The position numbers and the translations under genes are program-made. Below are positions 7,846 to 17,270 of a DNA stretch of 64,000 bases, piece after piece. A model generated the notes under the pieces. The model did not search any database, had not been told where the DNA came from, and saw only the letters and a program-made list of their open reading frames with translations. Source of the stretch: Mesonia algae (lineage in GTDB: Bacteria; Bacteroidota; Bacteroidia; Flavobacteriales; Flavobacteriaceae); the NCBI RefSeq assembly GCF_003253545.1, contig NZ_QKYV01000002.1, forward strand, positions 372,001 to 436,000. The letters are read 5' to 3'. Every line of letters begins with the position of its first letter. Position 1 is the first letter of the stretch.

Positions 7846-10023
7846 TTATTGCAAGTATTTAGAGATGGTATTTATTAAAGTTTCTTTACTAAAAGGTTTG
7901 ATTAAAACATCTGTTATTCCCGCTTTTATAGCTCTTTCTTTAATTTCGCTCAACTCTGATGCGGTTACGGCTATAATGGGTTTTGTAGGATGAATTTTTC
8001 TTACAGAGGTTACAATCTCATAACCATTTAAAGTTGGAATATTTATATCTACTAAAGCAATGTCCCATTCTTTTTCAATTAATGCTTCTAACCCATCTTG
8101 ACCATCACCAAATGTATTAAGATCAACATCATAATCTTTTAAAAACTTTTCAACCACTAAACGGTTGATTTGATTATCTTCTACTTGAATTATTTTTTTC
8201 TCTTTTAATGGATTAATTTTAAAAGATTGGTCTTGCACTACATTTTGTTTAAGAGGATTATCACATTCAATTTCAAAAGAGAAAATTGACCCTTGATCTA
8301 CTTTACTATTCAATTTAATCTCACTATTCATAAGCAATAATAACTTTCTTACTATAGATAAACCTATACCTGTACCTTCCATAATACTTTTATCTATAGA
8401 AATTTGTGAAAAGTTATCGAAAATTATATTTTGCTTGTCTTTAGGTATGCCTACACCATCATCTATAACTTTAAATTCTATGATAGATTTATCTTGGGTA
8501 TGATTAATTTGATTTACTTCTACCCTTACCTTTCCTTTACTAAATTTAATGGCGTTATCTGTTAAATTTAGTAGAACCTCATAGAGTATATTAGAATCAG
8601 AAATTATTTGGCTGGGTAATTTTGGATCAATTTTATATACCACCTCACAATTGTATTTTTCTTTATGAAATTGAACCGCATTAGAGATGTTATTAAGAAA
8701 GGTATGCAACGTAATAACCTCTGGTTTTACTTTTATTTTATTTTTATCAATTTTATTGAGAAAAAGAATATTATTAATTAAATTAAGTAAGTAATTACCT
8801 GAAAATTTTAAAGAGTTGAGAAGCTTTTTATTTGTATTGGAGGTATCATCACTTTCTAACAATAAAGATGCTATTCCTATTACTCCGTGTAATGGAGTTC
8901 TAATTTCATGGCTAATATTTGAAATAAATTGTGATTTAGCTTCTGCAGCAATTTCAGCATCTTTTTTTGCTTTTTTTAATTGTTTATTACGCTTATTTAA
9001 AGTGATAATCAATTTGTTCTTTATTTTATTTTCTCTATAAATAAGTAAGAGTATAGCAAATAAGAAAATTGATATTATAGCATACAACCAAGAAGTTCTC
9101 GATTTAGATTTGGCTAAATCTTGCATAAGTACTTTCTCTCGTTTAGAGCTCACTAAAGCTCTCTCATATTCTTTTAAATCATATCGTGCATTTTCTACAG
9201 CTAAGCGCTTTTTTAGATCTTCATTAATAAAGTTATTTTTGTTAGAAATATGTTTTTCTAAATAAAAAAATGCTTTATCAAACTTACCAATACTTTTTTC
9301 ATAGCTACTTCTATAGAGGTAAATTTCACTTAATTGTTCATATAAAGGATGAGTTTCAAGCACTTCAATAGATTTATCGAAATTTATTTCTGCAAGTTCA
9401 TGTTGATTAATTTGTGCATAATAACGTGCTAATAACAAATATGCTGAAGAAATTAAAGTACTATTATATCTACTGAATTCTTTATCTACATTTGTCGTTA
9501 TTTTTTTTAGTTCTCCAATATAATCAGCTGTTTTTTGAGGTTGATTATTATCTAATCGATTCCATACTATATTGATAAGCACATCATTTTTAAAACTATG
9601 ATTTAAAGAATCTGCTATGTGAAGTGCTTTTTTATAGTATATTTCTGAAACCTTATAATTCTTTTCTTCAAGCACCCAAACATTCCCCAACCCATTGTAA
9701 TTAACCATTAAAAGCCTAGGGTAATTATGAAGTAGAGAAAGATCTTTGGATTTTGTATACTTTTCTTTTGCTGAAGAATAATTCTCCACCGCTTCATCAT
9801 TTAAAGCTAATAAATTGTAGGCACTAGCTGTATAGTAAGTAGCTTGTTCTTTATAAGATTCTTCTAAAAGTTGAAGAGCAATTTTTTTTGAATCTGTAAA
9901 ATTTGAAATATCATATTTAGCCAAGCTAGCTTTCTCAAGTTCTTCTAAGTGAGATATCTTTTCTTGAGCCAAAGAAAAAAAACAAACAAGGCAGAAAAAA
10001 AAGGAGGTAAAAAATTTTATCAA
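7846..10023 (-). CDS. TPR-containing hybrid sensor histidine kinase
   Basis: 725 residues. A signal peptide (about 1-19) leads into a periplasmic TPR-like helical region (about 25-300), one membrane helix (about 311-329), a coiled coil (about 332-362), HisKA with phospho-accepting H372 in SHEIRTPLHG, HATPase with N490 in NLTDNAIKF plus DDGVGIP and GTGIGLS boxes, and a C-terminal receiver with D659 in LVDINIP and K in LIKPF. It is thus a membrane sensor whose signal relays to its own receiver. No output domain and no adjacent response regulator are present, so the downstream partner, perhaps a phosphotransfer protein, lies elsewhere. The ligand is unknown. Confidence 0.9.
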   Translation of the reverse strand: MIKFFTSFFFCLVCFFSLAQEKISHLEELEKASLAKYDISNFTDSKKIALQLLEESYKEQATYYTASAYNLLALNDEAVENYSSAKEKYTKSKDLSLLHNYPRLLMVNYNGLGNVWVLEEKNYKVSEIYYKKALHIADSLNHSFKNDVLINIVWNRLDNNQPQKTADYIGELKKITTNVDKEFSRYNSTLISSAYLLLARYYAQINQHELAEINFDKSIEVLETHPLYEQLSEIYLYRSSYEKSIGKFDKAFFYLEKHISNKNNFINEDLKKRLAVENARYDLKEYERALVSSKREKVLMQDLAKSKSRTSWLYAIISIFLFAILLLIYRENKIKNKLIITLNKRNKQLKKAKKDAEIAAEAKSQFISNISHEIRTPLHGVIGIASLLLESDDTSNTNKKLLNSLKFSGNYLLNLINNILFLNKIDKNKIKVKPEVITLHTFLNNISNAVQFHKEKYNCEVVYKIDPKLPSQIISDSNILYEVLLNLTDNAIKFSKGKVRVEVNQINHTQDKSIIEFKVIDDGVGIPKDKQNIIFDNFSQISIDKSIMEGTGIGLSIVRKLLLLMNSEIKLNSKVDQGSIFSFEIECDNPLKQNVVQDQSFKINPLKEKKIIQVEDNQINRLVVEKFLKDYDVDLNTFGDGQDGLEALIEKEWDIALVDINIPTLNGYEIVTSVRKIHPTKPIIAVTASELSEIKERAIKAGITDVLIKPFSKETLINTISKYLQ

Positions 10024-10330
10024 AAAAAATGATTTATTGAGATCGTAAATTTAAAGTATTAATGTCATTTTTTAAATAAAAAAACACTGATTTTAAACAA
10101 TTTAATAAATCTTATCTAATATTGAATTGATGTATATTAAAAAAGAAGGTGACTTAATGGTAAAAAAAACGTTTAAATAAAAACGATGTAATGCAAATAA
10201 ACTAGATAAAATATAGATTTAAAAAAGATTTAGGCCGACATAAATAAAGCTATTCGTACTTAAAATTATTAAAATAAAATTTTATTTCGGTTGGATGATC
10301 TATATGTATCTGCTATTAATTTAATGTGAA
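10024..10330. other. AT-rich intergenic stretch upstream of the kinase
   Basis: About 300 bases without a supportable gene on either strand. It should hold the kinase promoter; on the minus strand TAAATTTA near 10,050 is one base off the TAnnTTTG box. Nothing else stands out. Confidence 0.4.
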
Positions 10331-10365
10331 AAAGGCTCAAAATCTAAATTTGATTTTGAGCCTTT
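10331..10365 (-). terminator. Hairpin terminator of ychF
   Basis: AAAGGCTCAAAATC pairs perfectly with GATTTTGAGCCTTT across a 7-base loop. T runs flank both sides, so it could act in both directions; by position it ends the ychF transcript. Confidence 0.85.
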
Positions 10366-10392
10366 TTTTATATTACTGAAAATAACAATCAG

Positions 10393-11487
10393 TTAAACAT
10401 TAAATCTAAAATGCATTACGTCCCCATCTTGAACCACATATTCTTTTCCTTCAACACTTAATTTACCTGCATCTTTTACTTTTGCTTCGCTTCCTAAAGA
10501 AACATAATCATCATATTTAATTACTTCGGCACGAATAAAACCTTTCTCAAAATCTGTATGAATAACTCCTGCTGCTTGTGGAGCTGTAGCTCCTACAGGA
10601 ATTGTCCAAGCTCTTACTTCTTTTACTCCTGCAGTAAAATAGGTTTGCTGGTTTAATAATTTATAAGCCGATCTAATTAATTTAGCTGAACCTGCTTCAT
10701 CTAGACCTATATCATTTAAAAACATTTTTCGTTCTTCAAAGTCATCTAGCTCTGTGATGTCTGCTTCAGTACCTACTGCTAATACTAAAACCTCTGCATG
10801 TTCGTCTTTTACCGCCTCTTTTACTTTTTCTACGTATTCATTTCCGTTAACGGCAGCATCTTCATCTACATTACAAACATAGAGAACAGGCTTATCGGTA
10901 ATAAACTGTAATGGCGCTACAAGTTCTTTACGGTCATCTTCTGCAATATCAATTGCTCTTACAGATATTCCTGCTTCCAATCCTTCTTTTAATTTCAAAA
11001 GGACTTCTTGCTCTTTTATAGCTTCTTTATTTCCCGTTTTTGCTGCTCTTTTTACTTTTTCGAGTTTCTTATCTACAGTTTCTAGATCTTTTAACTGAAG
11101 TTCAATATCAATAGTTTCCTTATCTCTAATAGGATTTACATTTCCGTCAACGTGAACAACATTATCGTTATCAAAACATCTTAATACGTGTAGAATAGCA
11201 TCAGTTTCTCTAATATTTCCTAAAAACTGATTTCCCAGTCCTTCTCCTTTACTTGCACCCTTAACCAATCCTGCTATATCAACGATTTCTACGGTTGCAG
11301 GTAAAACTCTTTCAGGCTTTACTAACTCCTCCAACTTCTCTAGCCTCATATCGGGCACATTCACGATTCCTATATTAGGTTCTATCGTACAGAAAGGGAA
11401 ATTAGCACTTTGTGCTTTTGCGTTAGACAAACAATTAAATAATGTTGATTTCCCAACATTTGGTAATCCTACAATACCTGCTTTCAT
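10393..11487 (-). CDS. ychF: Redox-regulated ATPase YchF (Obg-like)
   Basis: 364 residues, the usual length. The N-terminal G domain has GLPNVGKSTLFNCLSN (P-loop), NFPFCTIEPN (switch I), DIAGLVKGASKGEGLGNQFL (G3 and switch II), a coiled-coil insert (about 125-200), and the C-terminal TGS domain with RAWTIPVGATAPQAAGVIHTDF. YchF binds ribosomes, hydrolyses ATP rather than GTP and is a negative regulator of oxidative-stress responses in other bacteria. It is a single-gene unit with its own -7 box (CAAATATA on the plus strand) and terminator. Confidence 0.96.
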   Translation of the reverse strand: MKAGIVGLPNVGKSTLFNCLSNAKAQSANFPFCTIEPNIGIVNVPDMRLEKLEELVKPERVLPATVEIVDIAGLVKGASKGEGLGNQFLGNIRETDAILHVLRCFDNDNVVHVDGNVNPIRDKETIDIELQLKDLETVDKKLEKVKRAAKTGNKEAIKEQEVLLKLKEGLEAGISVRAIDIAEDDRKELVAPLQFITDKPVLYVCNVDEDAAVNGNEYVEKVKEAVKDEHAEVLVLAVGTEADITELDDFEERKMFLNDIGLDEAGSAKLIRSAYKLLNQQTYFTAGVKEVRAWTIPVGATAPQAAGVIHTDFEKGFIRAEVIKYDDYVSLGSEAKVKDAGKLSVEGKEYVVQDGDVMHFRFNV

Positions 11488-11513
11488 AGTTTTTCTTAAT
11501 ACTTTTTGAACCG

Positions 11514-11521
11514 CAAATATA
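11514..11521 (-). promoter_or_regulatory. -7 promoter box of ychF
   Basis: On the minus strand the bases read TATATTTG, an exact TAnnTTTG match 26 bases before the ychF ATG. Confidence 0.5.
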
Positions 11522-11666
11522 CAGAATGATTTGGTTTAATAAAGCATTATTAATGAAGTGATACTATATTATTTCTTGAGTTCTTTTAAGTAAATTTTAC
11601 CGTTGCCTTATTAAAAATTAACACAATATAAATTTACCTTTAAGCTAACTAAAAAAAACAATTAAA

Positions 11667-12164
11667 ATGAAAAAATTAATGATTACTGCTTTGTGCTTAA
11701 CTTTTGGTTTTACCAATTACGCACAAACTGAAGACAAAATGAAGAAAACAGTTACTACAAAAACCATTACCAAAGATAATAAAGGCGAAAATGTAGCTGT
11801 TGAAAAGAGAACCATTAAAGCCCAACAAGAGTTAGGGGTTGAAAATAATGATAAGACCAATCAAGCGGTTAGAAGACATCAACCTCAAATTTCTACTTCC
11901 ACCTCATTTATGGTAGATCAAAATAGCTATATGATATCTCCAGATAGAAAAGGGTATGTTGTTCATAAAATGAATGGGAAGGAAAGAACAGAGTATGGTG
12001 TTATTAGACAGATGCCTGATAGGGATACTTACATACTACACACCAAGGAATATGACTCTTTTGGATATTTTGACGAAGATGGAAACTTTGTAGTTGGAAA
12101 TTATGATCCAAAAACAGATGATATCATCTTAAAAAAATATATGATGAAAAGGCCTACTAGATAA
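11667..12164 (+). CDS. Exported protein of unknown function
   Basis: 165 residues with a clear signal peptide (MKKLMITALCLTFGFTNYAQ, cleavage after about residue 19). The mature part begins with a Lys/Thr-rich extended region (TVTTKTITKDNKGENVAVEKRT) and then a region with repeated Tyr/Asp/Gly segments (SYMISPDRKGYVVHKMNG, YILHTKEYDSFGYFDEDGNF) that look like short beta hairpins. No enzyme motif is visible. It is a lone plus-strand gene between ychF and the ferredoxin gene, and a strong bidirectional hairpin follows it. I do not recognise a named family. Confidence 0.65.
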   Translation: MKKLMITALCLTFGFTNYAQTEDKMKKTVTTKTITKDNKGENVAVEKRTIKAQQELGVENNDKTNQAVRRHQPQISTSTSFMVDQNSYMISPDRKGYVVHKMNGKERTEYGVIRQMPDRDTYILHTKEYDSFGYFDEDGNFVVGNYDPKTDDIILKKYMMKRPTR

Positions 12165-12185
12165 TAGTAGTAAATAAAATAGATA

Positions 12186-12213
12186 AAAAAACCACTCATT
12201 CGAGTGGTTTTTT
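12186..12213. terminator. Bidirectional hairpin terminator
   Basis: ACCACTC pairs with GAGTGGT over an ATTC loop, with A and T runs outside. It serves the exported-protein gene on the plus strand and the ferredoxin gene on the minus strand, whose stop codon is only a few bases away. Confidence 0.85.
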
Positions 12214-12216
12214 GTT

Positions 12217-12567
12217 TTATTGGTTATGCATAAAAGCTTGTTTCTCTAATAGTTTGTCGTCGGTTTCGACATGATCATCATCGGGCACACAACAATCTAC
12301 AGGACAAACTGCCGCGCATTGAGGTTCATCGTGAAAACCTTTACATTCGGTACACTTATCTGGCACTATATAGTAAAACTCATCACTTACAGGCTCTTGA
12401 GCCTCTTCGGCGTTTGCTTCTTTTCCGTTAGGCAAAACAATATCTCCATCAAGATCGGTTCCATCGGCGTAACGCCAATCATCGGCTCCTTCGTAAATTG
12501 CAGTATTAGGACACTCAGGTTCACAAGCTCCGCAATTAATACACTCGTCTGTTATAATTATAGCCAT
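12217..12567 (-). CDS. 4Fe-4S dicluster ferredoxin
   Basis: 116 residues from the chosen start. Two iron-sulfur sites are visible: [12 protein letters not shown] (CX2CX2CX3CP) near the N-terminus, and [18 protein letters not shown] (CX2C...CX3CP) near residue 80, together binding two clusters. The open frame extends to 12,648, but the extra 27 residues are not ferredoxin-like and lie upstream of the minus-strand promoter box, so ATG 12,567 is preferred. The gene is divergent from a LuxC-like acyl-CoA reductase with overlapping promoters; it may supply electrons to that pathway, which is inference from position only. Confidence 0.9.
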   Translation of the reverse strand: MAIIITDECINCGACEPECPNTAIYEGADDWRYADGTDLDGDIVLPNGKEANAEEAQEPVSDEFYYIVPDKCTECKGFHDEPQCAAVCPVDCCVPDDDHVETDDKLLEKQAFMHNQ

Positions 12568-12586
12568 TTTTTTCTTTTTATATATG

Positions 12587-12604
12587 TAACTTTGCACAAA
12601 AATA
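12587..12604. promoter_or_regulatory. Face-to-face promoters for the ferredoxin and reductase genes
   Basis: Plus strand: TAACTTTG at 12,587-12,594, reading toward the reductase at 12,633. Minus strand: TATTTTTG (plus CAAAAATA, 12,597-12,604), reading toward the ferredoxin ATG at 12,567. The two exact TAnnTTTG boxes are 2 bases apart, so the two genes cannot easily fire independently. Confidence 0.55.
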
Positions 12605-12632
12605 AAGCCATTCGGGTAGATAACCAAATAAT

Positions 12633-13682
12633 ATGAATGTAGAAGCACGCATCAAACCTTTTTCTTTATTAGGAAACTCATTAAAACGATTTTTAAACCA
12701 CGCAGAAGCTACTTCCGATAAGGAAAATAATTTTTTCACTATTTTAAATGAAAAAATAGATAATGCTATTCATTATAATGGGTGGTTTACGAAAGAAAAT
12801 ATTCTTTTTTCTTTAAAACAATGGAGTCTTGCTTTAGAGGAAAAAAAATTAGAAAATTGGATTTCTAATTATTCTATTGATGAAGAGAAAAACCTTACTG
12901 TAGCTATAATTATGGCTGGGAATATTCCTTTAGTAGGTTTTCATGATTTTCTTTGTGTTCTCCTTAGCGGAAATAAAGTATTGATAAAACAATCCTCGAA
13001 TGATAATCAATTACTGCCAGTAATCACTCAATATATAACGGAATTAGAATCACATTTTAAAGAAAGAATTGCGTTTTCTAAAGATCGCTTAGATAATTTT
13101 GATGCTGTAATCGCTACAGGTAGTAACAATACAGCTCGTTATTTTGAATATTACTTCTCAAAAAAACCTCACATTATTAGAAAAAACAGAAATTCTGTTG
13201 CCATTCTTACCGGAAACGAAACTAAAGAGGAACTACAACCTTTAGGAGAAGATATTTTTCGTTATTACGGGTTAGGATGCCGAAATGTCTCAAAACTATA
13301 TGTTCCTAAAGAACAAAAATTAGATTACTTTTTTGAAGCTATTTATGACTGGCACCCTATAATCGATTCTAACAAGTATGCTAATAATTATGATTACAAC
13401 AAGGCGGTGTATTTAATGAGTGAATATAAAATTTTAGATAACGGCTTTTTAGTGCTTAAAAAAGACGAATCTTTCTCCTCTCCTATCGCCTCTGTTTTTT
13501 ATGAGGAATATGAAGATCTAGAACAATTAAAGTTAAAACTAAAAAAAGAAGAAGAAAACATACAATGTATAGTTTCTAATGGATTGGAAAACCATCACAT
13601 TCCTTTTGGCAAAACTCAACAACCACAATTAGCCGATTATGCCGATAATGTAGATACCATGAAATTTTTAACTCACTTATAG
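12633..13682 (+). CDS. LuxC-like acyl-CoA reductase
   Basis: 349 residues resembling the acyl-CoA/acyl-transfer reductase (LuxC) branch of the aldehyde dehydrogenase superfamily: an NAD(P)-binding region with [22 protein letters not shown], and the likely acyl-accepting cysteine in [15 protein letters not shown] (about residue 225). LuxC proteins reduce activated fatty acids to aldehydes, but the substrate here is unknown and no LuxA/B/D/E genes are nearby. It starts a same-strand run of reductase, serC, serA, rlpA and two small genes, which suggests co-expression with serine synthesis. A TAACTTTG box lies 38 bases upstream of the ATG. Confidence 0.8.
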   Translation: MNVEARIKPFSLLGNSLKRFLNHAEATSDKENNFFTILNEKIDNAIHYNGWFTKENILFSLKQWSLALEEKKLENWISNYSIDEEKNLTVAIIMAGNIPLVGFHDFLCVLLSGNKVLIKQSSNDNQLLPVITQYITELESHFKERIAFSKDRLDNFDAVIATGSNNTARYFEYYFSKKPHIIRKNRNSVAILTGNETKEELQPLGEDIFRYYGLGCRNVSKLYVPKEQKLDYFFEAIYDWHPIIDSNKYANNYDYNKAVYLMSEYKILDNGFLVLKKDESFSSPIASVFYEEYEDLEQLKLKLKKEEENIQCIVSNGLENHHIPFGKTQQPQLADYADNVDTMKFLTHL

Positions 13683-13699
13683 TTTTTAAAATAGAATTT

Positions 13700-14764
13700 A
13701 TGAAAAAACACAATTTTAGCGCAGGGCCTTGTATTTTACCTCACTCGGTATTTAAAGAAGCTTCTGCAGCCGTATTAGATTTTAATAATTCTGGCTTATC
13801 TATTTTAGAAATCTCACACCGTAGTAAAGATTTTGTGAATGTAATGGAAGAAGCTAGATCATTAGTTTTGGACTTATTGCAATTAAAAAATAAGGGTTAT
13901 CAAGCTTTATTTTTACACGGTGGTGCGAGCACTCAATTTTTAAGTGTTGCCTACAATTTATTAGAAAAAAAGGCAGCCTATTTAAATACAGGAACTTGGT
14001 CTTCTAAAGCGATAAAAGAAGCTAAAATGTTTGGAGAAATAGTTGAAGTGGGTTCATTTAAAGACAAATCATTCAGCTACATACCTAAAAAATATTCTAT
14101 AGATCGTTCTTATGATTATTTTCATTGCACAAGTAATAATACCATTTATGGAACTCAAATTAAAAAATTTCCTCAAATAGAAATTCCTCTGGTTTGCGAT
14201 ATGAGTAGCGATATTTTTTCGAGACAATTAGATTTTAGTCAATTTGATTTAATCTATGCTGGAGCTCAAAAAAATATGGGTCCGGCAGGAACTACTTTAG
14301 TGGTTGTAAAAGAATCAATTTTAGGAAAAGTTACTAGAAAAATCCCTTCTCTCCTTAATTATCAAATTCAAATTGAGAAAGAAAGCATGTTTAACACCCC
14401 TGCGGTTTATGCGGTTTATGTTTCTTTACTTAATTTGAGATGGCTACAATCTCTTGGTGGCATAAAAGCTATAGAAGAGATCAATGAAAAGAAAGCACAA
14501 TTATTTTATTCAGAAATTGATATTAATCCTTTGTTTAAAGGTTATGCGGCCAAAGAAGATCGATCTACAATGAACGCTACTTTTAACCTAGAAGACAACA
14601 AGTTAGAGCCTTTATTTAATCAATTACTAGAAGAAGCAAATATCAATGGTCTTAATGGACATCGTAGCGTGGGTGGCTATAGAGCTTCTATGTATAACGC
14701 ACTCCCGTTATCTAGTGTAGAGACTTTGGTGGAAGTAATGAGTGAATTAGAAAGAAAAGCATAA
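13700..14764 (+). CDS. serC: Phosphoserine aminotransferase
   Basis: 354 residues, a fold-type I PLP aminotransferase. The start KHNFSAGPCILPHSVF is the family hallmark (NFSAGPA/CxLP). The PLP lysine is in YAGAQKNMGPAG, and the tail has GLNGHRSVGGYRASMYNALP, which binds the phosphate of the substrate. It converts 3-phosphohydroxypyruvate and glutamate to phosphoserine and 2-oxoglutarate in serine synthesis. It is followed after one base by serA, so the pair is translationally linked. Confidence 0.96.
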   Translation: MKKHNFSAGPCILPHSVFKEASAAVLDFNNSGLSILEISHRSKDFVNVMEEARSLVLDLLQLKNKGYQALFLHGGASTQFLSVAYNLLEKKAAYLNTGTWSSKAIKEAKMFGEIVEVGSFKDKSFSYIPKKYSIDRSYDYFHCTSNNTIYGTQIKKFPQIEIPLVCDMSSDIFSRQLDFSQFDLIYAGAQKNMGPAGTTLVVVKESILGKVTRKIPSLLNYQIQIEKESMFNTPAVYAVYVSLLNLRWLQSLGGIKAIEEINEKKAQLFYSEIDINPLFKGYAAKEDRSTMNATFNLEDNKLEPLFNQLLEEANINGLNGHRSVGGYRASMYNALPLSSVETLVEVMSELERKA

Positions 14765-14765
14765 T

Positions 14766-15722
14766 ATGAATATATTAATAAATGACGGACTTTCCGTTAA
14801 CGGAATAAAAGCCTTAGAAGAAGCTAAATTTAAAGTTTTCAACACTAAAGTTGCTCCATCTCAATTGGCCGATTATATCAATAAAAATAACATTGAAATC
14901 ATTTTAGTTCGTAGTACCACAAAAATTAGTGAAGAACTTATAGATCAATGCCCAAAACTTCAACTTATTGGACGTGCTGGTGTTGGTTTAGATAATATAA
15001 ATGTCGCTTACGCGGAAAAAAAAGGTATTAAAGTAATTCATACTCCAAATGCATCTTCCCGAAGCGTAGCCGAAATGGTTTTTGCTCATATTTTTAGTAA
15101 CGTACGCTTTCTGAAAAACACAAATCAAGATATGCCTTTAGAAGGGGATTCTAGATTTAAGGAGTTAAAAAAAACATACAGTAATGCTAGCGAACTTTAC
15201 GGAAAAACATTAGGGATTATAGGTTTTGGTAGAATTGGTAAAGAAGTCGCTAAAATAGCATTAGGTTTAGGAATGAAAGTTATCGCTCGTGATAACAAAT
15301 TGGGGAAAGCCGAAATTAAGATTGATTTTTTTGACGGTCAAGAAGTTACTCTTTCGGTTGCTACAGCACCACTAAATGAAGTTTTAGAAAATTCAGATAT
15401 CGTAACCATTCACGTTCCTACACAAGATAATTACCTTATCGGAAAGGAAGAACTTGAGCTTATGAAACCAAATGCTGGAATTATCAACACTTCTAGAGGT
15501 GGAATTGTAGATGAAGTAGCTTTAGTAAATGCTTTAAATGACAAAAAAATAGCATTTGCAGGTTTAGATGTGTTTGATAGAGAGCCCACTCCAGAAATTC
15601 AGATTTTAATGCACCCTGCCATTTCTTTAAGTCCGCATATTGCAGGATCTACGGTAGAAGCTCAAGAAAAAATAGGTGTCGAGCTTGCTAATCAAATAAT
15701 TAATATATTCGCAAAGAACTAA
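14766..15722 (+). CDS. serA: D-3-phosphoglycerate dehydrogenase (short form)
   Basis: 318 residues. It is a D-2-hydroxyacid dehydrogenase: NAD-binding GKTLGIIGFGRIGKEVAK (GxGxxG), then INTSRGGIVDE with the catalytic Arg, FDREP with the catalytic Glu, and SPHIAGST with the catalytic His. It lacks the C-terminal ACT regulatory domain of long SerA proteins, so classic serine feedback inhibition is not expected. The direct link to serC supports phosphoglycerate as substrate over other 2-hydroxyacids. A palindrome TTCCGTTAACGGAA lies in the first codons. Confidence 0.9.
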   Translation: MNILINDGLSVNGIKALEEAKFKVFNTKVAPSQLADYINKNNIEIILVRSTTKISEELIDQCPKLQLIGRAGVGLDNINVAYAEKKGIKVIHTPNASSRSVAEMVFAHIFSNVRFLKNTNQDMPLEGDSRFKELKKTYSNASELYGKTLGIIGFGRIGKEVAKIALGLGMKVIARDNKLGKAEIKIDFFDGQEVTLSVATAPLNEVLENSDIVTIHVPTQDNYLIGKEELELMKPNAGIINTSRGGIVDEVALVNALNDKKIAFAGLDVFDREPTPEIQILMHPAISLSPHIAGSTVEAQEKIGVELANQIINIFAKN

Positions 15723-15737
15723 CAAAATACAAAACCA

Positions 15738-16469
15738 ATGCAAAAAATTATTTTCATCTGTACTTTTCTCTTGCTTTCTACTTTTAGTTTCGCACAAGTT
15801 CAAACTGGGAAAGCTTCTTTTTATGCCGATAAATTTGAAGGAAGAAGAACCGCAAGCGGAGTAAAATATTACCATAACAAACCTACAGCTGCACACCGCC
15901 ACTTGCCTTTTGGAACAAAAGTGAGAGTAACTAACTTAGCAAATAACAAAACTACAGTTGTTGAAATTAATGATAGAGGTCCTTTTGTGAGTGGAAGAAT
16001 AATAGATCTTTCTAAATCTTCTGCACAAAAATTAGAATATATAGGAATGGGAGTTACCGATGTGGCCATTGAAGTGATTGGAGATGGCAGCGATGAAATT
16101 GCAGATGTTTCTACTCCTGCAGATAATGGAGAGACCTCTACCTCTACTCCTACTAATCCAGATGCTCCAGTAGCCAACGTAGAGCCTTTGGAGTTTTATG
16201 AGTTAAATATAAATAGAATTGAGCCAGATTGGTTTGGTGTACAAATAGGAAGCTTTCAAGAACTTGCTAACTTAATTCGTTTGGCAGATAACTTAAAAGC
16301 AAGTTACCAAAGAGATGTTACCGTGCAAGTTAAAGTAATTCAAGACATTAAAGTGTACACTCTTGTGGTTGGTAAATTTAATTCTAGAGAAAAAGCAGAA
16401 AAGTTTAGAGATGAAGTTTCAAATAGATACCCAGGAAGCTTTATAATAGATTTTTCTAAGTTTCAATAA
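15738..16469 (+). CDS. rlpA: RlpA-like septal ring lytic transglycosylase with SPOR domain
   Basis: 243 residues: signal peptide (1-19), a double-psi beta-barrel RlpA domain (about 21-115: GKASFYADKFEGRRTASG, HRHLPFGTKVRVTN, catalytic Asp in INDRGPF), a Thr/Pro/Ala linker (about 118-150), and a C-terminal SPOR domain (about 165-240: WFGVQIGSFQELANLIRLAD, VKVIQDIKVYTLVVGKFNSR). SPOR domains bind denuded glycan strands at the septum, and RlpA cuts such strands. It follows serA by 15 bases on the same strand. Confidence 0.92.
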   Translation: MQKIIFICTFLLLSTFSFAQVQTGKASFYADKFEGRRTASGVKYYHNKPTAAHRHLPFGTKVRVTNLANNKTTVVEINDRGPFVSGRIIDLSKSSAQKLEYIGMGVTDVAIEVIGDGSDEIADVSTPADNGETSTSTPTNPDAPVANVEPLEFYELNINRIEPDWFGVQIGSFQELANLIRLADNLKASYQRDVTVQVKVIQDIKVYTLVVGKFNSREKAEKFRDEVSNRYPGSFIIDFSKFQ

Positions 16470-16483
16470 GACTTATTAATACT

Positions 16484-16891
16484 ATGAAAAATTTTATTCT
16501 TTTTTGCATTGTACTTTTTGGAGTCTATAGTTGCAGTAGTACTAAAAGCATTGATAAATCTGGAAAGGAAAATTCTACATCGGTTAGTAACGATACCATA
16601 AGAATTGCCAATGATAATCTAGAATATGAAATTATTATTGTAGAACCTGGTTTTAACTCTTGGCTTGCTACACAACGATCAAAGGAACATTATAGTTTAA
16701 GTTTGCTAGAAAATAAAAATTCCTTTATGGTCTCTTCCTATAATAGTAGAGTGACCACAGGTGATTACAATAGAGACTTGTATTCTTGGGAGATTAACTA
16801 TGATTCGACCCTTAAGTATGGCTTAGAAGTAAATTATTTACTTTACCAATATCTTCAATATTTTCAAGAAAAATACAATCAAAAACTTTAG
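16484..16891 (+). CDS. DUF6146 family lipoprotein
   Basis: 135 residues. A lipoprotein signal ends at GVYSCSS (lipidated Cys about residue 17). The mature part carries the family pattern EYEIIIVEPGFNSWLATQ followed by a Tyr-rich segment (SWEINYDSTLKYGLEVNYLLYQYLQYF). The function is unknown. It lies 14 bases after rlpA and 9 before the DUF6787 gene, so all three are probably one transcript ending at the hairpin at 17,225. Confidence 0.8.
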   Translation: MKNFILFCIVLFGVYSCSSTKSIDKSGKENSTSVSNDTIRIANDNLEYEIIIVEPGFNSWLATQRSKEHYSLSLLENKNSFMVSSYNSRVTTGDYNRDLYSWEINYDSTLKYGLEVNYLLYQYLQYFQEKYNQKL

Positions 16892-16900
16892 GAGAAATAT

Positions 16901-17224
16901 ATGGAAAAATTGAAAGAGCGCTGGGGAATTGAATCTAACTGGCAAATCATTATCATTTTTATTGTCTTTGGGATAACAGGTTCATCATCTGTCTATGTTG
17001 CAAAACCTCTTCTTGCTTGGTTAAATTTAGATAGAGGTCATTTTTCTGAAGGATTTTGGTTTGGAGGATTTATATATTATTTCCTAAGAATTATTCTTGT
17101 CTTTCCTATTTACCAAGTATTATTAGTAAGTTTTGGTTGGCTTTTTGGTCAGTTTAAATTCTTTTGGGAGTTCGAAAAGAAAATGTTAAGTCGAATTGGA
17201 TTAAAATTTTTATTTAAATCATAA
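16901..17224 (+). CDS. DUF6787 family membrane protein
   Basis: 107 residues, with three hydrophobic stretches at about 15-36, 50-75 and 75-92, and the conserved N-terminal LKERWGIESNWQ. The proline- and tryptophan-rich loop segments (VAKPLLAWLNLDRG, FWFGGFIYYFLRII) are typical of this small Bacteroidota membrane family, whose role is unknown. It is the last gene of the run that starts at 12,633, and a perfect hairpin follows its stop. Confidence 0.8.
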   Translation: MEKLKERWGIESNWQIIIIFIVFGITGSSSVYVAKPLLAWLNLDRGHFSEGFWFGGFIYYFLRIILVFPIYQVLLVSFGWLFGQFKFFWEFEKKMLSRIGLKFLFKS

Positions 17225-17251
17225 AAAAAGTCCGCGTAAAGCGGACTTTTT
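17225..17251. terminator. Hairpin terminator
   Basis: AAAAAGTCCGC and GCGGACTTTTT flank a GTAAA loop; 11 perfect pairs with T runs on both strands. It serves convergent transcripts from the DUF6787 gene and the PfpI-like gene. Confidence 0.9.
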
Positions 17252-17270
17252 AGATTTTATTAAGCTTAAA

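Noticed and set aside
12568-12648. Longer start for the ferredoxin
   Set aside because: The extension overlaps the promoter boxes and is not ferredoxin-like.
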